DNA of 64,000 nt from Curtobacterium pusillum (GTDB lineage Bacteria; Actinomycetota; Actinomycetes; Actinomycetales; Microbacteriaceae). Positions 41,142 to 49,256 of the stretch are shown in pieces. The number at the start of each line of letters is the position of its first letter. The first letter of the stretch is position 1. The DNA lies in the NCBI RefSeq assembly GCF_007680845.1, contig NZ_VEIY01000001.1, forward strand, positions 124,001 to 188,000, given 5' to 3'. Position numbers and translations under genes: made by a program. The notes beneath the pieces are model-generated. The model was given only the letters and a program-made list of their open reading frames with translations. It was not told the origin of the DNA and did not search any database.

Positions 41142-42299
41142 ATGACGTCGACCAACGCGACGAGCGAACTGCACGGGATCCTGGGACAGCGATTGGAGGG
41201 CGGTGGGACGTGGGCCTGGGCCTACGCCGACGTCTCCGGCAACGTGGAGGATCCGAGGCGGCAGGCGGCCCTCAAGCTCCGGGCCGTCGAGACGGCGCTC
41301 CGCGGGCAGGGCGCGGCCGACGACGTGGTGGACCTGATCGCCGGCGAGTTCGAGCAGGAACCCGGTGTGCCGTCGCCCGTCACCCGCTACGTGCTCGTCC
41401 ACGACGGCGAACTCGTGCTCAGCGAGGTCCTGCCGGGTCAGTTGCACGGCCCGGAGGCCGTCGGCGTCGGACACGTGCCCGACCTCGTCCCGCTGGTCGC
41501 CCACCGTCCGGTCGACCTGCCGTTCCTCGTCGTGCACGCCGCGAAGGAGGGCGGCACCTTCCGCACCTACCGCCTCGGACACGCTCCGGGCGCCACCGAC
41601 GACCGGGTCGTCGAGGGGCGGACCGACACCCTCCACTACGCCAAGGCCGGCACCGGCTGGAAGCAGCCGCACTGGCAGGCGCACACCGAGGAGATCTGGA
41701 AGCAGACCTCGGGCGAGGTCGCTGCCGCGATCGACGAGACCGTCCGTTCCCTGCGCCCCGGACTCGTGGTCGTCGCCGGGGACGTCACCGCGCGGGAACT
41801 CCTCGTCAAGACGCTCTCGGCGGAGACCCGCGCCCTGACCTCGGTGTTCCCGGGCGACCCCCGGGCGGACGCCGGTTCGAAGCAGGCGTTCGTCGAACAC
41901 GTCGAGACCGCTCTCGCCCGGGTCGTCGCCACGCGGCGGCACGACCTCGAGGACCTGCTCCGCACGCACGCCGGCCGCGGTGACAACCTCGCGGTGACCG
42001 GGCTCGGAGCCGTCGTCGCCGCGCTGCAGCAGGCGCAGGGTGCGGTGGTCGCGCTCGACGCCGTGGCGGTCGGGGAGCGCACGCTCCTCGCGCTCGCCGG
42101 TGCGCCGTGGGTGGCGACGGCGCCGGAGCAGGCGGCCGGGACGCCCGTGATCGGGGCCGTGCCGGCGGTGTGCGCGCTCGTGCGGGCGGCGGTGCTGACG
42201 GATGCGGAGCTCGTGCTCGTCAACGCGGCGTCGTTGCCCGGAGGAGCGGCCGCGGCGGCGCTGCTGCGGTGGCCGGTCGGCCCGGCGGTCCCCGCCTGA
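41142..42299 (+). CDS. Vms1/Ankzf1-like peptidyl-tRNA hydrolase family protein (baeRF/Rv2629 type)
   Basis: This 385-residue soluble protein has the layout of bacterial eRF1-like proteins: an N-terminal domain with GGTWAWAYADVSGNVEDPRRQAALKLRAV, a central Vms1-like domain with LVVVAGDVTARELLVKTL, and a C-terminal L7Ae-like domain with WVATAPEQ. In actinobacteria such proteins (for example mycobacterial Rv2629) are annotated as Vms1-family hydrolases thought to act on stalled ribosomes. Substrate and partner are inferred. GAGGAG lies six bases before the ATG. Confidence 0.75.
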   Translation: MTSTNATSELHGILGQRLEGGGTWAWAYADVSGNVEDPRRQAALKLRAVETALRGQGAADDVVDLIAGEFEQEPGVPSPVTRYVLVHDGELVLSEVLPGQLHGPEAVGVGHVPDLVPLVAHRPVDLPFLVVHAAKEGGTFRTYRLGHAPGATDDRVVEGRTDTLHYAKAGTGWKQPHWQAHTEEIWKQTSGEVAAAIDETVRSLRPGLVVVAGDVTARELLVKTLSAETRALTSVFPGDPRADAGSKQAFVEHVETALARVVATRRHDLEDLLRTHAGRGDNLAVTGLGAVVAALQQAQGAVVALDAVAVGERTLLALAGAPWVATAPEQAAGTPVIGAVPAVCALVRAAVLTDAELVLVNAASLPGGAAAAALLRWPVGPAVPA

Positions 42300-42329
42300 G
42301 CCCGGGCTGTTCGCGCTTACCTGGTCGAA

Positions 42330-42370
42330 ACGGGCGTACCTGGTCGAACTTTTCGACCGGGTACGCCCGT
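42330..42370. terminator. family-2 palindrome acting as bidirectional terminator
   Basis: Arms ACGGGCGTACCTGGTCGAA (42330-42348) and 42352-42370 pair along their length with one G-U pair and a three-base loop. The element lies 30 bases from the stops of both convergent genes. It belongs to the same dispersed family as the hairpins at 18983 and 28578. Confidence 0.8.
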
Positions 42371-42403
42371 TTCTGCATTCCATCGCGAGCGTTCTGGGAA
42401 GTT

Positions 42404-43585
42404 TCAGTCGTGCAGCGCCCGGTCGCGGCGCGGCACCAGGGGGAGCGCCAGCAGCGGCAGGACCCCCACGATCGAGAACGATGCCGCGAACCCCACCGCA
42501 CCGACCAGTGCGCCGACCCCGGGGCCGACGGCGCTCGCCGCGATGAACTGCCCGGTGTTCTGCGCACCGAGGGCCCGGCCGGACCAGAACGGGCCCGCCG
42601 CTTCCGCCACCGACGTGTACGCGAGGCCGTTGTCCGCCACGGTCACACTCGTCGCGACGACCAGGAACACCGCCGCCGCGGCGAAGTGCGTGGCGTCGAC
42701 GAGCGCGAGCAGGCCCATCACGACGGCGGCGCTCACGGCGACGATCCGCAAGGGACCGACCCGGGAGCCGGCGCGGTCACTCCACGCCCCGACCAGGATC
42801 CGGCCGATCGCGCCGACGAACTGCGACGCCCCGACGAGGAGTCCCGCCGCCGGCGTCGACCAACCGAGGCCGACGAGCCACACCAACCCGTACGTCGACA
42901 GGGTGAACTGCGGCACCACGAGCAGGATCGACACCGCGTGGATCCGCCAGAGGAACCCGTTCGTCCGGTACGGGTTCGCCACGTGCTCGGCCGGGGCGTC
43001 CGCACGGGCGGGACGCGGCGGGTTGACGATCCCGATCGCGCAGAGCACGGCGAGCACCGTGCACAGGACGATCGGGAGCACTAGGGCGGCCCGGATGCCG
43101 TCGGCCTCGGCGAGCTGTGGGACGGTGACCGCCGCGAGGGTGACCCCGAGCGGCTGCGACATCTGTCGGATGCCCATCGCGAGTCCCCTCCGTTCCTTGG
43201 GGAACCAGCCGACCACGACCCGCCCGCTCGCCGCGTTCGTCGAGGCACTCGTCATGCCGCCTGCGAGGAACGCGAGCCCGAGGAGGACCGGGTTCCCCGC
43301 GGCGGCCCAAGCGCCGACGACCGCGAGCGTGGTGAGCACGAGACCGCCCGCGATGACGATCCGCTCGCCGACGCGGTCCGTGATCGCTCCCCAGGCGATG
43401 AGCGTCAGGACCATGCCGAAGGTCGGGGCCGCGGCGAGGAGCCCGGCGAGGGTCAGCGACGTGCCCTGGGCGTGCAGGTACGGGATGAGCAGCGCGGGTG
43501 CGGACACCACGAGCGTGCCGGCCGCCTGGGCTGCCACGCCGAGGGCGAGCATGGTCCAGGCGCGGGAGGTGGTGGTCACGGGCAT
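42404..43585 (-). CDS. MFS transporter
   Basis: This 393-residue carrier has 12 predicted helices. The loop 2-3 motif is WGAITDRVGER, and a second copy, GRILVGAWSDRAG, lies in the second half, the usual MFS pseudo-repeat. No substrate motif is evident; drug export or organic-acid uptake are both possible. It is divergent from the adjacent GntR regulator, and twin GGTATACC palindromes lie between them. Confidence 0.85.
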   Translation of the reverse strand: MPVTTTSRAWTMLALGVAAQAAGTLVVSAPALLIPYLHAQGTSLTLAGLLAAAPTFGMVLTLIAWGAITDRVGERIVIAGGLVLTTLAVVGAWAAAGNPVLLGLAFLAGGMTSASTNAASGRVVVGWFPKERRGLAMGIRQMSQPLGVTLAAVTVPQLAEADGIRAALVLPIVLCTVLAVLCAIGIVNPPRPARADAPAEHVANPYRTNGFLWRIHAVSILLVVPQFTLSTYGLVWLVGLGWSTPAAGLLVGASQFVGAIGRILVGAWSDRAGSRVGPLRIVAVSAAVVMGLLALVDATHFAAAAVFLVVATSVTVADNGLAYTSVAEAAGPFWSGRALGAQNTGQFIAASAVGPGVGALVGAVGFAASFSIVGVLPLLALPLVPRRDRALHD

Positions 43586-43612
43586 CCCTGGTCGTTTCGC
43601 ATCGGAACGGAT

Positions 43613-43635
43613 TGGTATACCAAAACGGTATACCA
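43613..43635. promoter_or_regulatory. twin GGTATACC operator of the MFS/GntR pair
   Basis: Two 8-base palindromes GGTATACC (43614-43621 and 43627-43634) lie 13 bases apart in an unusually AT-rich patch of the 82-base divergent gap. GntR/FCD regulators commonly bind sites with a central TATAC. Binding here would control both genes. Confidence 0.72.
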
Positions 43636-43667
43636 TCCGGAGCGCTCCACGACTAGACTGGTTGGCC

Positions 43668-44369
43668 GTGACGGAGACGACGGACGCAGCCCCCGTGTCG
43701 CAGACGAGCCAGCTCTACGACAACCTCCGATCGGCGATCCTGACCCTCGAGATCGCCCCGGGGGAGCGCATCTCCGAGCGTGGGCTCGAGGCCCGGTTCC
43801 ACGCGTCCCGGACGCCCGTCCGCGCGGCACTCTCACGCCTCGAACGCGAGGGGCTGATCCTCCACGAGGGTCGCTCGTGGACCGTCACCCCGATCGACCT
43901 CGACGAGATCGCCTCCCTCGCCGAACTCCGCGGCGTGCTCGAACCCGCCGCCGCCCGGCTCGCCGTGGCCCGTGCGTCCGAGGCGCAGCTCGACGAGGTC
44001 CGGGCGCACCTGGACACGCTCCGCCCGACACCCGACCAGCAGGCCGGCATCCGGATGGGGTCGACGTTCCACCTCGACCTCGCGGCGCTCGGCGGCAACC
44101 GGTTCATCACCGACGCCATCGCCGACGCGCTCACCCGACTCGAGCGGACGCGCTGGATCGAGGTGCGCACACCCGAGGCCCGCGACGCCGCCTGGGACGA
44201 GCACAGCGCCATCATCGACGCGATGCGCTCCGGCGACGCGGACCGCGCCGCAGAACTGCTCGCGGCGCACGTCGCCGGGACGAACGACCGGTTGCTCGCG
44301 TGGATCGCGCAGGAGCGCCGACGGCTGCGGGGCGCCGGCATGGCGATCGTCGGGAGCACCGAGCGCTGA
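43668..44369 (+). CDS. GntR-family regulator with FCD domain
   Basis: This 233-residue protein has an N-terminal winged helix (QLYDNLRSAILTLEIAPGERISERGLEARFHASRTPVRAALSRLEREGLI, about 15-70) and a C-terminal all-helical FCD domain with the metal/ligand residues E-L-R, F-H-L-D-L, and D-E-H. The GTG start at 43668 follows TAGACT (43654-43659) by eight bases. It is divergent from, and likely the regulator of, the MFS transporter. Confidence 0.88.
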   Translation: MTETTDAAPVSQTSQLYDNLRSAILTLEIAPGERISERGLEARFHASRTPVRAALSRLEREGLILHEGRSWTVTPIDLDEIASLAELRGVLEPAAARLAVARASEAQLDEVRAHLDTLRPTPDQQAGIRMGSTFHLDLAALGGNRFITDAIADALTRLERTRWIEVRTPEARDAAWDEHSAIIDAMRSGDADRAAELLAAHVAGTNDRLLAWIAQERRRLRGAGMAIVGSTER

Positions 44370-44469
44370 ACCGGCGGTCCGCCAAAGGAGCACTGAGCAC
44401 TGACCCCTGCGGTCTGCCAGGCCGGTCGCCAGCCGCACGACGCGCGTGCCGCCGTGGACGCGCCCCGAC

Positions 44470-44510
44470 CGGGAGGCGCGCGGCGGGGCGGACCCGCACC
44501 GAGCCTCCTG
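44470..44510. repeat. degenerate GGAGGCGCG inverted repeat in a convergent gap
   Basis: GGGAGGCGCG (44471-44480) and CCGAGCCTCCTG (44499-44510) form an imperfect inverted repeat between the GntR gene and the convergent 51-residue gene. The arms have mismatches, as in an old copy. Confidence 0.55.
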
Positions 44511-44526
44511 GCCGGACCGCGACCGA

Positions 44527-44682
44527 CTACGGTCTGGTCGCGCGGTCCTCAGCCGCGTCGATCTGGTCGAAGATCCAGGCGTTCCCGCCGTCGGTGTGGT
44601 CCAGGAGCGCGTCGCGCACCTCGGCCTCGTCGTTGTCGAGCCGGATCGCGTTCTTGCTGCCGGACCGCGTCGATTGGGACAT
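44527..44682 (-). CDS. small acidic protein, 51 residues, unknown function
   Basis: This short frame begins at an ATG with AGGAGA nine bases upstream, which argues that it is real. The peptide is acidic, with a central LDNDEAEVRDALLDHTDGGNAW core and a short helical C-terminus ending DQIDAAEDRATRP. It has no membrane segment or known motif. It stands alone, convergent with the GntR gene. I do not recognise a family. Confidence 0.55.
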   Translation of the reverse strand: MSQSTRSGSKNAIRLDNDEAEVRDALLDHTDGGNAWIFDQIDAAEDRATRP

Positions 44683-44872
44683 CGTGTCTTCTCCTGTGTG
44701 TGTGGGCACCGTTGCGGGTGCGCTTCCTCACGGGACGTTCTGAGGTCTCGACAGTGTGGCGCGCCCCGTTCCGAGAACACAAGGGCTCCGCGCCATGTGT
44801 GGAGAAGTCACGGCTCGCACCATGCCTAGGATGGTCCGGCCGCACGGCTCGCGGCCAGGAACGCGCGGACGT

Positions 44873-44919
44873 CGGACGGGAGGCACGGCTTGGCCGAGCA
44901 ACGCACCGCACCTCCCACG
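44873..44919. repeat. degenerate GGAGGCGCG repeat over the start of the LacI gene
   Basis: The left arm CGGACGGGAGGCACGG (44873-44888) differs from the family arm at one base and supplies the GGGAGG ribosome site six bases before the TTG start. The right arm CCGCACCTCCC (44906-44916) lies in codons 6-9. Confidence 0.65.
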
Positions 44920-45993
44920 GTCTACGACGTGGCCTCCGCGGCCGGCGTCTCCATCGCCACCGTCTCGCGCGTGCTGCGCACGCCCGACGCGGTCCGCGAG
45001 GGCACCCGCGACCGGGTCCAAGCGGCGATCCGCACCCTCGGCTACGTGCCGTCGGGCAACGCGAGGGCCCTCGCCGGCAAGCGCACCGGCGTCGTCGGCC
45101 TCCTGCTGCCCGGGTTCGACGTCGTGCCGGACGAACGGCCCGACCTCGTCACCGACGGAGGCGTCCGGATCGTCGACGACCGCCGGCACGTCACGCAGCC
45201 GTTCTCCTCGAACCTGTACTTCGACGAGGTGCTCCGTGGCGCCGAGACCGAGGCGTGGCAGCGTGGCCTCGCGCTCATGGTCGCGGCGGGGCGCGGTTCC
45301 TCCCGGGACGTCATCGTCAACGACGTCGCCGGCCGGGTGGACGGGCTGGCCGTGCTCGCGCAGACCGTGCCGGACGAGCTGCTCGAGCACGTCGCCCGGC
45401 GGGTGCCGGTGGTGGTGCTCGCGGACGACCGACGGTCCCACGGGTTCGACTCGGTGAGCGTGGACAACGCCGCGGGCATGCGTACGCTCGGGGCGCACGT
45501 GATCGGGCGGCTCGGTATCCGGTCGCTGGTGTACCTCGCGGGACCGATCGACTCCCCGGACGACATCGAGCGGTCGGCGGGCTTCCGGCAGGCCCTCGAC
45601 GACCACGGGGTGCCGGCCTCGGCGGTGCGGGTCGTGCACGGGGACTTCGGCCGTGCTCGTGCCCGGGAGCTCGCGGCGCAGCTGCTCGACGGGGACGCGG
45701 TGCCGCGCGCGATCGTCTGCTCGAACGACCAGTCGGCGCTCGGGGTGCTGGACGCCGCGGCGGCTCGAGGGGTCCGGGTGCCGGAGGACCTCGTCGTCAC
45801 GGGCTTCGACGGCATCGACGCCGGGCGGTTCTCGTCGCCGCCGCTCACGACCGTGCACCAGCCGATGGGGGAGCTCGGGCGTGCAGCGGTCCGGGCGATC
45901 GTGGACCGGCTGGAGCGCCGGGAGGGGCCGCCCCGGGCGATGCGCCTGCCGGTCGAGGTGCTGCTGCGCGAGAGTTGCCCGCCGGCGTTCTGA
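44890..45993 (+). CDS. LacI-family regulator of the Dpp-type/beta-glucoside operon
   Basis: This 367-residue repressor starts at a TTG six bases after GGGAGG. The HTH (TVYDVASAAGVSIATVSRVLRTPDAVREGTRDRV, about 10-35) and hinge (SGNARALAGKRT) are standard. The sugar-binding core is slightly long, with an extra segment near 75-100 (DERPDLVTDGGVRIVDDRRH). The adjacent transporter operon has a TGTAAGCGCATACA operator in its promoter, the expected kind of target. The ligand is probably a beta-glucoside (inferred from the GH1 gene). Confidence 0.88.
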   Translation: MAEQRTAPPTVYDVASAAGVSIATVSRVLRTPDAVREGTRDRVQAAIRTLGYVPSGNARALAGKRTGVVGLLLPGFDVVPDERPDLVTDGGVRIVDDRRHVTQPFSSNLYFDEVLRGAETEAWQRGLALMVAAGRGSSRDVIVNDVAGRVDGLAVLAQTVPDELLEHVARRVPVVVLADDRRSHGFDSVSVDNAAGMRTLGAHVIGRLGIRSLVYLAGPIDSPDDIERSAGFRQALDDHGVPASAVRVVHGDFGRARARELAAQLLDGDAVPRAIVCSNDQSALGVLDAAAARGVRVPEDLVVTGFDGIDAGRFSSPPLTTVHQPMGELGRAAVRAIVDRLERREGPPRAMRLPVEVLLRESCPPAF

Positions 45994-46485
45994 GGGCGCG
46001 CGGCGGGGGCTCGCCCGCGCTCGCCGAGCGGGCAATATCCGTCCCGCTCGGCAGGCCCACGCGGCAGATCGTGCCCGCTCGGCGGAAGGCTTGCGGCGTG
46101 TTGTGCTCGCTCGGTGCCCGCCGCCCGACGCACCGGCCGACACCGGCCCGCCGCCCGACCCCGCGGTCGGACGGCTTCGCCGAGCGGACGCGTTCGCCGA
46201 GCGGGCGATATCCGTCCCGCTCGGAGATCCCACGCGGCAGATCGTGCCCGCTCGGCGGAAGGCTCGCGGCGTTTTGTGCCCGTTCGGAGGGGCCGCCCGA
46301 CGCACCGGCCGACACCCGCCCGACGCCCGACCCCGCGCCCGGCCCGACGCCCCGGCCGACACCGGCCCGGCGCCGGCCCGCGGCCGCACGAGTGTCGCCC
46401 CGGCAAACAACCGCCACGGTTGCGCGCCGCGATGTAAGCGCATACATTGTCTCCGTACCGACTCGACACGGAGGTCGACCGAGCA
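45994..46485 (+). repeat. long direct repeat with competing hairpins upstream of the Dpp operon
   Basis: This 492-base gap without a gene contains two diverged copies of a roughly 145-base unit, offset by 173 bases (about 46018-46165 and 46191-46338). Each begins with GCCGAGCGGG (46023-46032; 46196-46205). Two CCCGCTCGG(C) arms follow in each copy (46043-46052 and 46074-46083; 46216-46224 and 46247-46256), and either could pair with the first. Each copy continues with a shared CCCACGCGGCAGATCGTGCC stretch. The remainder is GCCCGAC-rich simple sequence. The operon promoter lies after the repeats. Confidence 0.75.
46420..46448 (+). promoter_or_regulatory. Dpp operon promoter with LacI operator
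   Basis: TTGCGC (46420-46425), a 17-base spacer and TACATT (46443-46448) form the promoter. The palindrome TGTAAGCGCATACA (46433-46446), with the CG centre typical of LacI/GalR sites, covers the spacer and part of the -10. Repressor bound there would block RNA polymerase directly. Confidence 0.75.
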
Positions 46486-48279
46486 ATGACGCTTCCCCCA
46501 CAGCGCACGCGCGGGCAACACGAGCCACGCACCCCGGGCACCCCGCGCCCCCGCCGCCGCAGCCGCCTCATCGCGGCCATCGCCGGCATCGCCGTCGTGG
46601 CCCTCGCCGCCACCGGCTGCAGCATCCAGGTCCGCTCCCAACCGGACCCGAGCATCGGCAAGGACACGATGCTCATCAACGCGGACCACGGCAACCCGCT
46701 GTTCGACCGCAACTTCAACCCGTACATCGCGAACGCCCGCACCGCGAGCAAGTGGATGTACGAGCCCCTCATCGAGGTGAACCCCCTCGACGGCAAGCGC
46801 AACCCCTGGCTCGCGAGCTCATGGACGCAGCCCGACGCGAAGACGATCGACATGACGATCCGCGACGGCGTCGAGTGGTCCGACGGCAGCGCGTTCACCG
46901 CGAAGGACGTCGTCTTCACGTTCGACCTGCTCAAGAAGTTCCCCGCGATGGACGTCAAGGGCGCCTGGCAGCACATCGACACCATCGAGCGGAAGGGCGA
47001 CCACGTCGTCTTCCACCTCAAGTCGGAGGACGTCCCGAGCCTCACGATCATCGGGCAGACGTACATCCTCGGCGAGCAGCACTGGGGGAAGGTCAAGGAC
47101 CCGACGACGTGGCGCGACCCGAACCCGGTCGGCACCGGCCCGTTCGTGCTCGGCAACTACACCGACCAGCAGTACTCGATGGACAAGAACCCGAAGTACT
47201 GGCAGGCCGACAAGATCGCCATCAAGCACCTCATCCTCCCCGCCACGAACACGCAGCTCGACACCGTCACGCGCGGCTACGACTGGGCGTACGCGTTCAT
47301 CTCCGACGTGCAGGGCACGTGGGGCGCGGCTTCGAAGACGAACACCTACTGGTTCCCGCCGGGGGGCGTGATCGGCCTCATCCCGAACCTCACGAAGGCG
47401 CCCTACAACGACGTCAACGTGCGCCGGGGCATCTCCCTCGCGCTGAACCGTGACGACATCGCCGAGACCGCGACCGAGGGCAACCTCACGGCCGCCGCGC
47501 AGACCGGGCTGATCCTGCCGAACCAGGAGCAGTACGTGAACGACGACATCCCGGACAAGGGCGTCATCACGCAGGACACCGACGCCGCGAAGGCGAGTTT
47601 CGCCAAGGCCGGCTACGTGGAGCAGGGCGGCAAGCTCGTCAAGGACGGCAAGCAGCTCGAGATCAAGATCATGACCGCGAACGGCTACTCGGACTGGCTC
47701 CGCGCAGCCCAGGAGGTCCAGCGCAACCTGACCGCCATCGGCGTGAAGGTCACGATCCAGGCACCGCAGCCCGCCGGGTACCAGCAGAACATCAACAACG
47801 GGCAGTTCGACATGGCGATGGGCGGCATGGGCAACGGCGACGTCTACCAGGCGTTCAACTCGCTCCTCAGCAGCGACTTCTACCAGCCGGTCGGCAAGTC
47901 GACGGTGAACAACTACGAGCGGTACAAGAACGCCGACACGCAGAAGCTCCTCGACGAGTACAAGGCGACCACGGACACCGCGAAGCAGCAGGAGATCCTC
48001 GACCAGCTGCAGGAGGTCGTGTACGACGACCTGCCCGTGATCGGCATGTACTACGGCGGGCTCTGGGGCCTGTTCAACACGTCGAAGTTCGTCGGCTGGC
48101 CCAGTGCGGAGGACCCCTACATGGCGCCGCAGAACTACGACTCGGCACCGCTGCTCATCTTCTCGAAGCTCCGGCTCCGCGACAGCGCGGCGGGCAAGAA
48201 AATCCTGCAGGAGCAGAAGGACGCGAAGCAGCAGGACGCGAAGCAGCAGGACGCGAAGCAGACGGAGGACCAGAAGTGA
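46486..48279 (+). CDS. ABC transporter substrate-binding lipoprotein, family 5 (oligosaccharide/peptide)
   Basis: This 597-residue receptor has an Arg-rich N-terminus, a hydrophobic stretch and lipobox LAATGC with Cys45. It has family-5 landmarks: VEWSDGSAFTAKDVVFTFDLL, DPNPVGTGPFVLGNYTDQQYSMDKNPKYW, and DVNVRRGISLALNRDDIA. Family-5 receptors bind peptides but also cello- and other oligosaccharides; the LacI and GH1 neighbours favour a beta-glucoside. The C-terminus ends in repeated QQDAK units encoded by a 15-base tandem repeat (48220-48264). Confidence 0.9.
   Translation: MTLPPQRTRGQHEPRTPGTPRPRRRSRLIAAIAGIAVVALAATGCSIQVRSQPDPSIGKDTMLINADHGNPLFDRNFNPYIANARTASKWMYEPLIEVNPLDGKRNPWLASSWTQPDAKTIDMTIRDGVEWSDGSAFTAKDVVFTFDLLKKFPAMDVKGAWQHIDTIERKGDHVVFHLKSEDVPSLTIIGQTYILGEQHWGKVKDPTTWRDPNPVGTGPFVLGNYTDQQYSMDKNPKYWQADKIAIKHLILPATNTQLDTVTRGYDWAYAFISDVQGTWGAASKTNTYWFPPGGVIGLIPNLTKAPYNDVNVRRGISLALNRDDIAETATEGNLTAAAQTGLILPNQEQYVNDDIPDKGVITQDTDAAKASFAKAGYVEQGGKLVKDGKQLEIKIMTANGYSDWLRAAQEVQRNLTAIGVKVTIQAPQPAGYQQNINNGQFDMAMGGMGNGDVYQAFNSLLSSDFYQPVGKSTVNNYERYKNADTQKLLDEYKATTDTAKQQEILDQLQEVVYDDLPVIGMYYGGLWGLFNTSKFVGWPSAEDPYMAPQNYDSAPLLIFSKLRLRDSAAGKKILQEQKDAKQQDAKQQDAKQTEDQK
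48220..48264 (+). repeat. 15-bp tandem repeat at the 3' end of the binding-protein gene
   Basis: The unit GACGCGAAGCAGCAG occurs twice exactly and a third time partially, coding for DAKQQ repeats. As the unit is a multiple of three, copy changes would not break the frame. Confidence 0.75.
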
Positions 48280-49256
48280 AGTACATCCTCCAGAAACTCG
48301 TCCTCTTCGTCCTGACCCTCTGGGCCGCGGTCACGCTGAACTTCGTGCTCCCGCGCCTCATGCCGGGCAGCCCGACCGACGCCGCCCTGGCGAAGCTCAG
48401 CCAGAACGGCCCGGTCACCGACGCCACGAAGAAGGCCATCGAAGCCCAGCTCGGCGTCCCGACCGGCAACCTGTGGGACCAGTACGTCAGCTACCTGCAC
48501 CAGGTCATCACGCTGGACTTCGGCACGAGCTACACGTTCTACCCGCAGCCCGTCGGTGACCTCGTGTCGAAGGCGCTGCCGTACACGCTGATCCTCGTCG
48601 GCGTGGTCACGATCCTCGCGTTCGTCCTCGGCACCCTGATCGGTGTCGCGGCGGCGTGGAAGCGCGGCACCTGGCTCGACTCGCTGCCGACGCTGAGCGG
48701 CTCCTTCATGTCGACGTTCCCGTACTTCTGGACGGCACTCCTGCTGCTGTTCTTCCTCGGCTACGTCCTGCACTGGTTCCCGACGACGGGCGCCTACTCG
48801 GCGACGTCGACGCCCGGCCTGACCGGGACGTTCATCGGCGACGCCCTGCAACACGCGGTCCTGCCGGCGGTGACGATCCTCGTCACGAGCCTCGGCGGCT
48901 GGATCATCGGCATGCGCAACGCGATGATCAACACCCTCGGTGACGACTACGTGACCTTCGCCGAGGCGAACGGTCTCCGCGGACGCACCGTGGCGATCCG
49001 GTACGCAGCCCGCAACGCGATCCTGCCGAACCTGACCGGCTTCGGGCTGGCGCTCGGTGGTGTGGTCGGCGGTTCTGTGCTGGTGGAGCAGGTGTTCGGG
49101 TACCCGGGCATCGGCTACCTGCTGTTCAACGCCGTGATCGGGCAGGACTACCCGCTCATGCAGGCCCTCTTCCTGATGATCACCGTGTCGGTGCTCATCG
49201 CCAACTTCATCGTGGACGTCCTCTACGGCGTCCTGGACCCGAGGACGCGCCGATGA
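48276..49256 (+). CDS. dppB: ABC transporter permease, DppB type
   Basis: This 326-residue permease has six helices. The N-terminal FVLTLWAAVTLNFVLPRLMPGSP block is typical of DppB/OppB, and the EAA loop is FAEANGLRGRTVAIRYAARNAILPNLTG. It overlaps the binding-protein gene (GTGA) and the next permease (ATGA). Confidence 0.92.
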   Translation: MKYILQKLVLFVLTLWAAVTLNFVLPRLMPGSPTDAALAKLSQNGPVTDATKKAIEAQLGVPTGNLWDQYVSYLHQVITLDFGTSYTFYPQPVGDLVSKALPYTLILVGVVTILAFVLGTLIGVAAAWKRGTWLDSLPTLSGSFMSTFPYFWTALLLLFFLGYVLHWFPTTGAYSATSTPGLTGTFIGDALQHAVLPAVTILVTSLGGWIIGMRNAMINTLGDDYVTFAEANGLRGRTVAIRYAARNAILPNLTGFGLALGGVVGGSVLVEQVFGYPGIGYLLFNAVIGQDYPLMQALFLMITVSVLIANFIVDVLYGVLDPRTRR

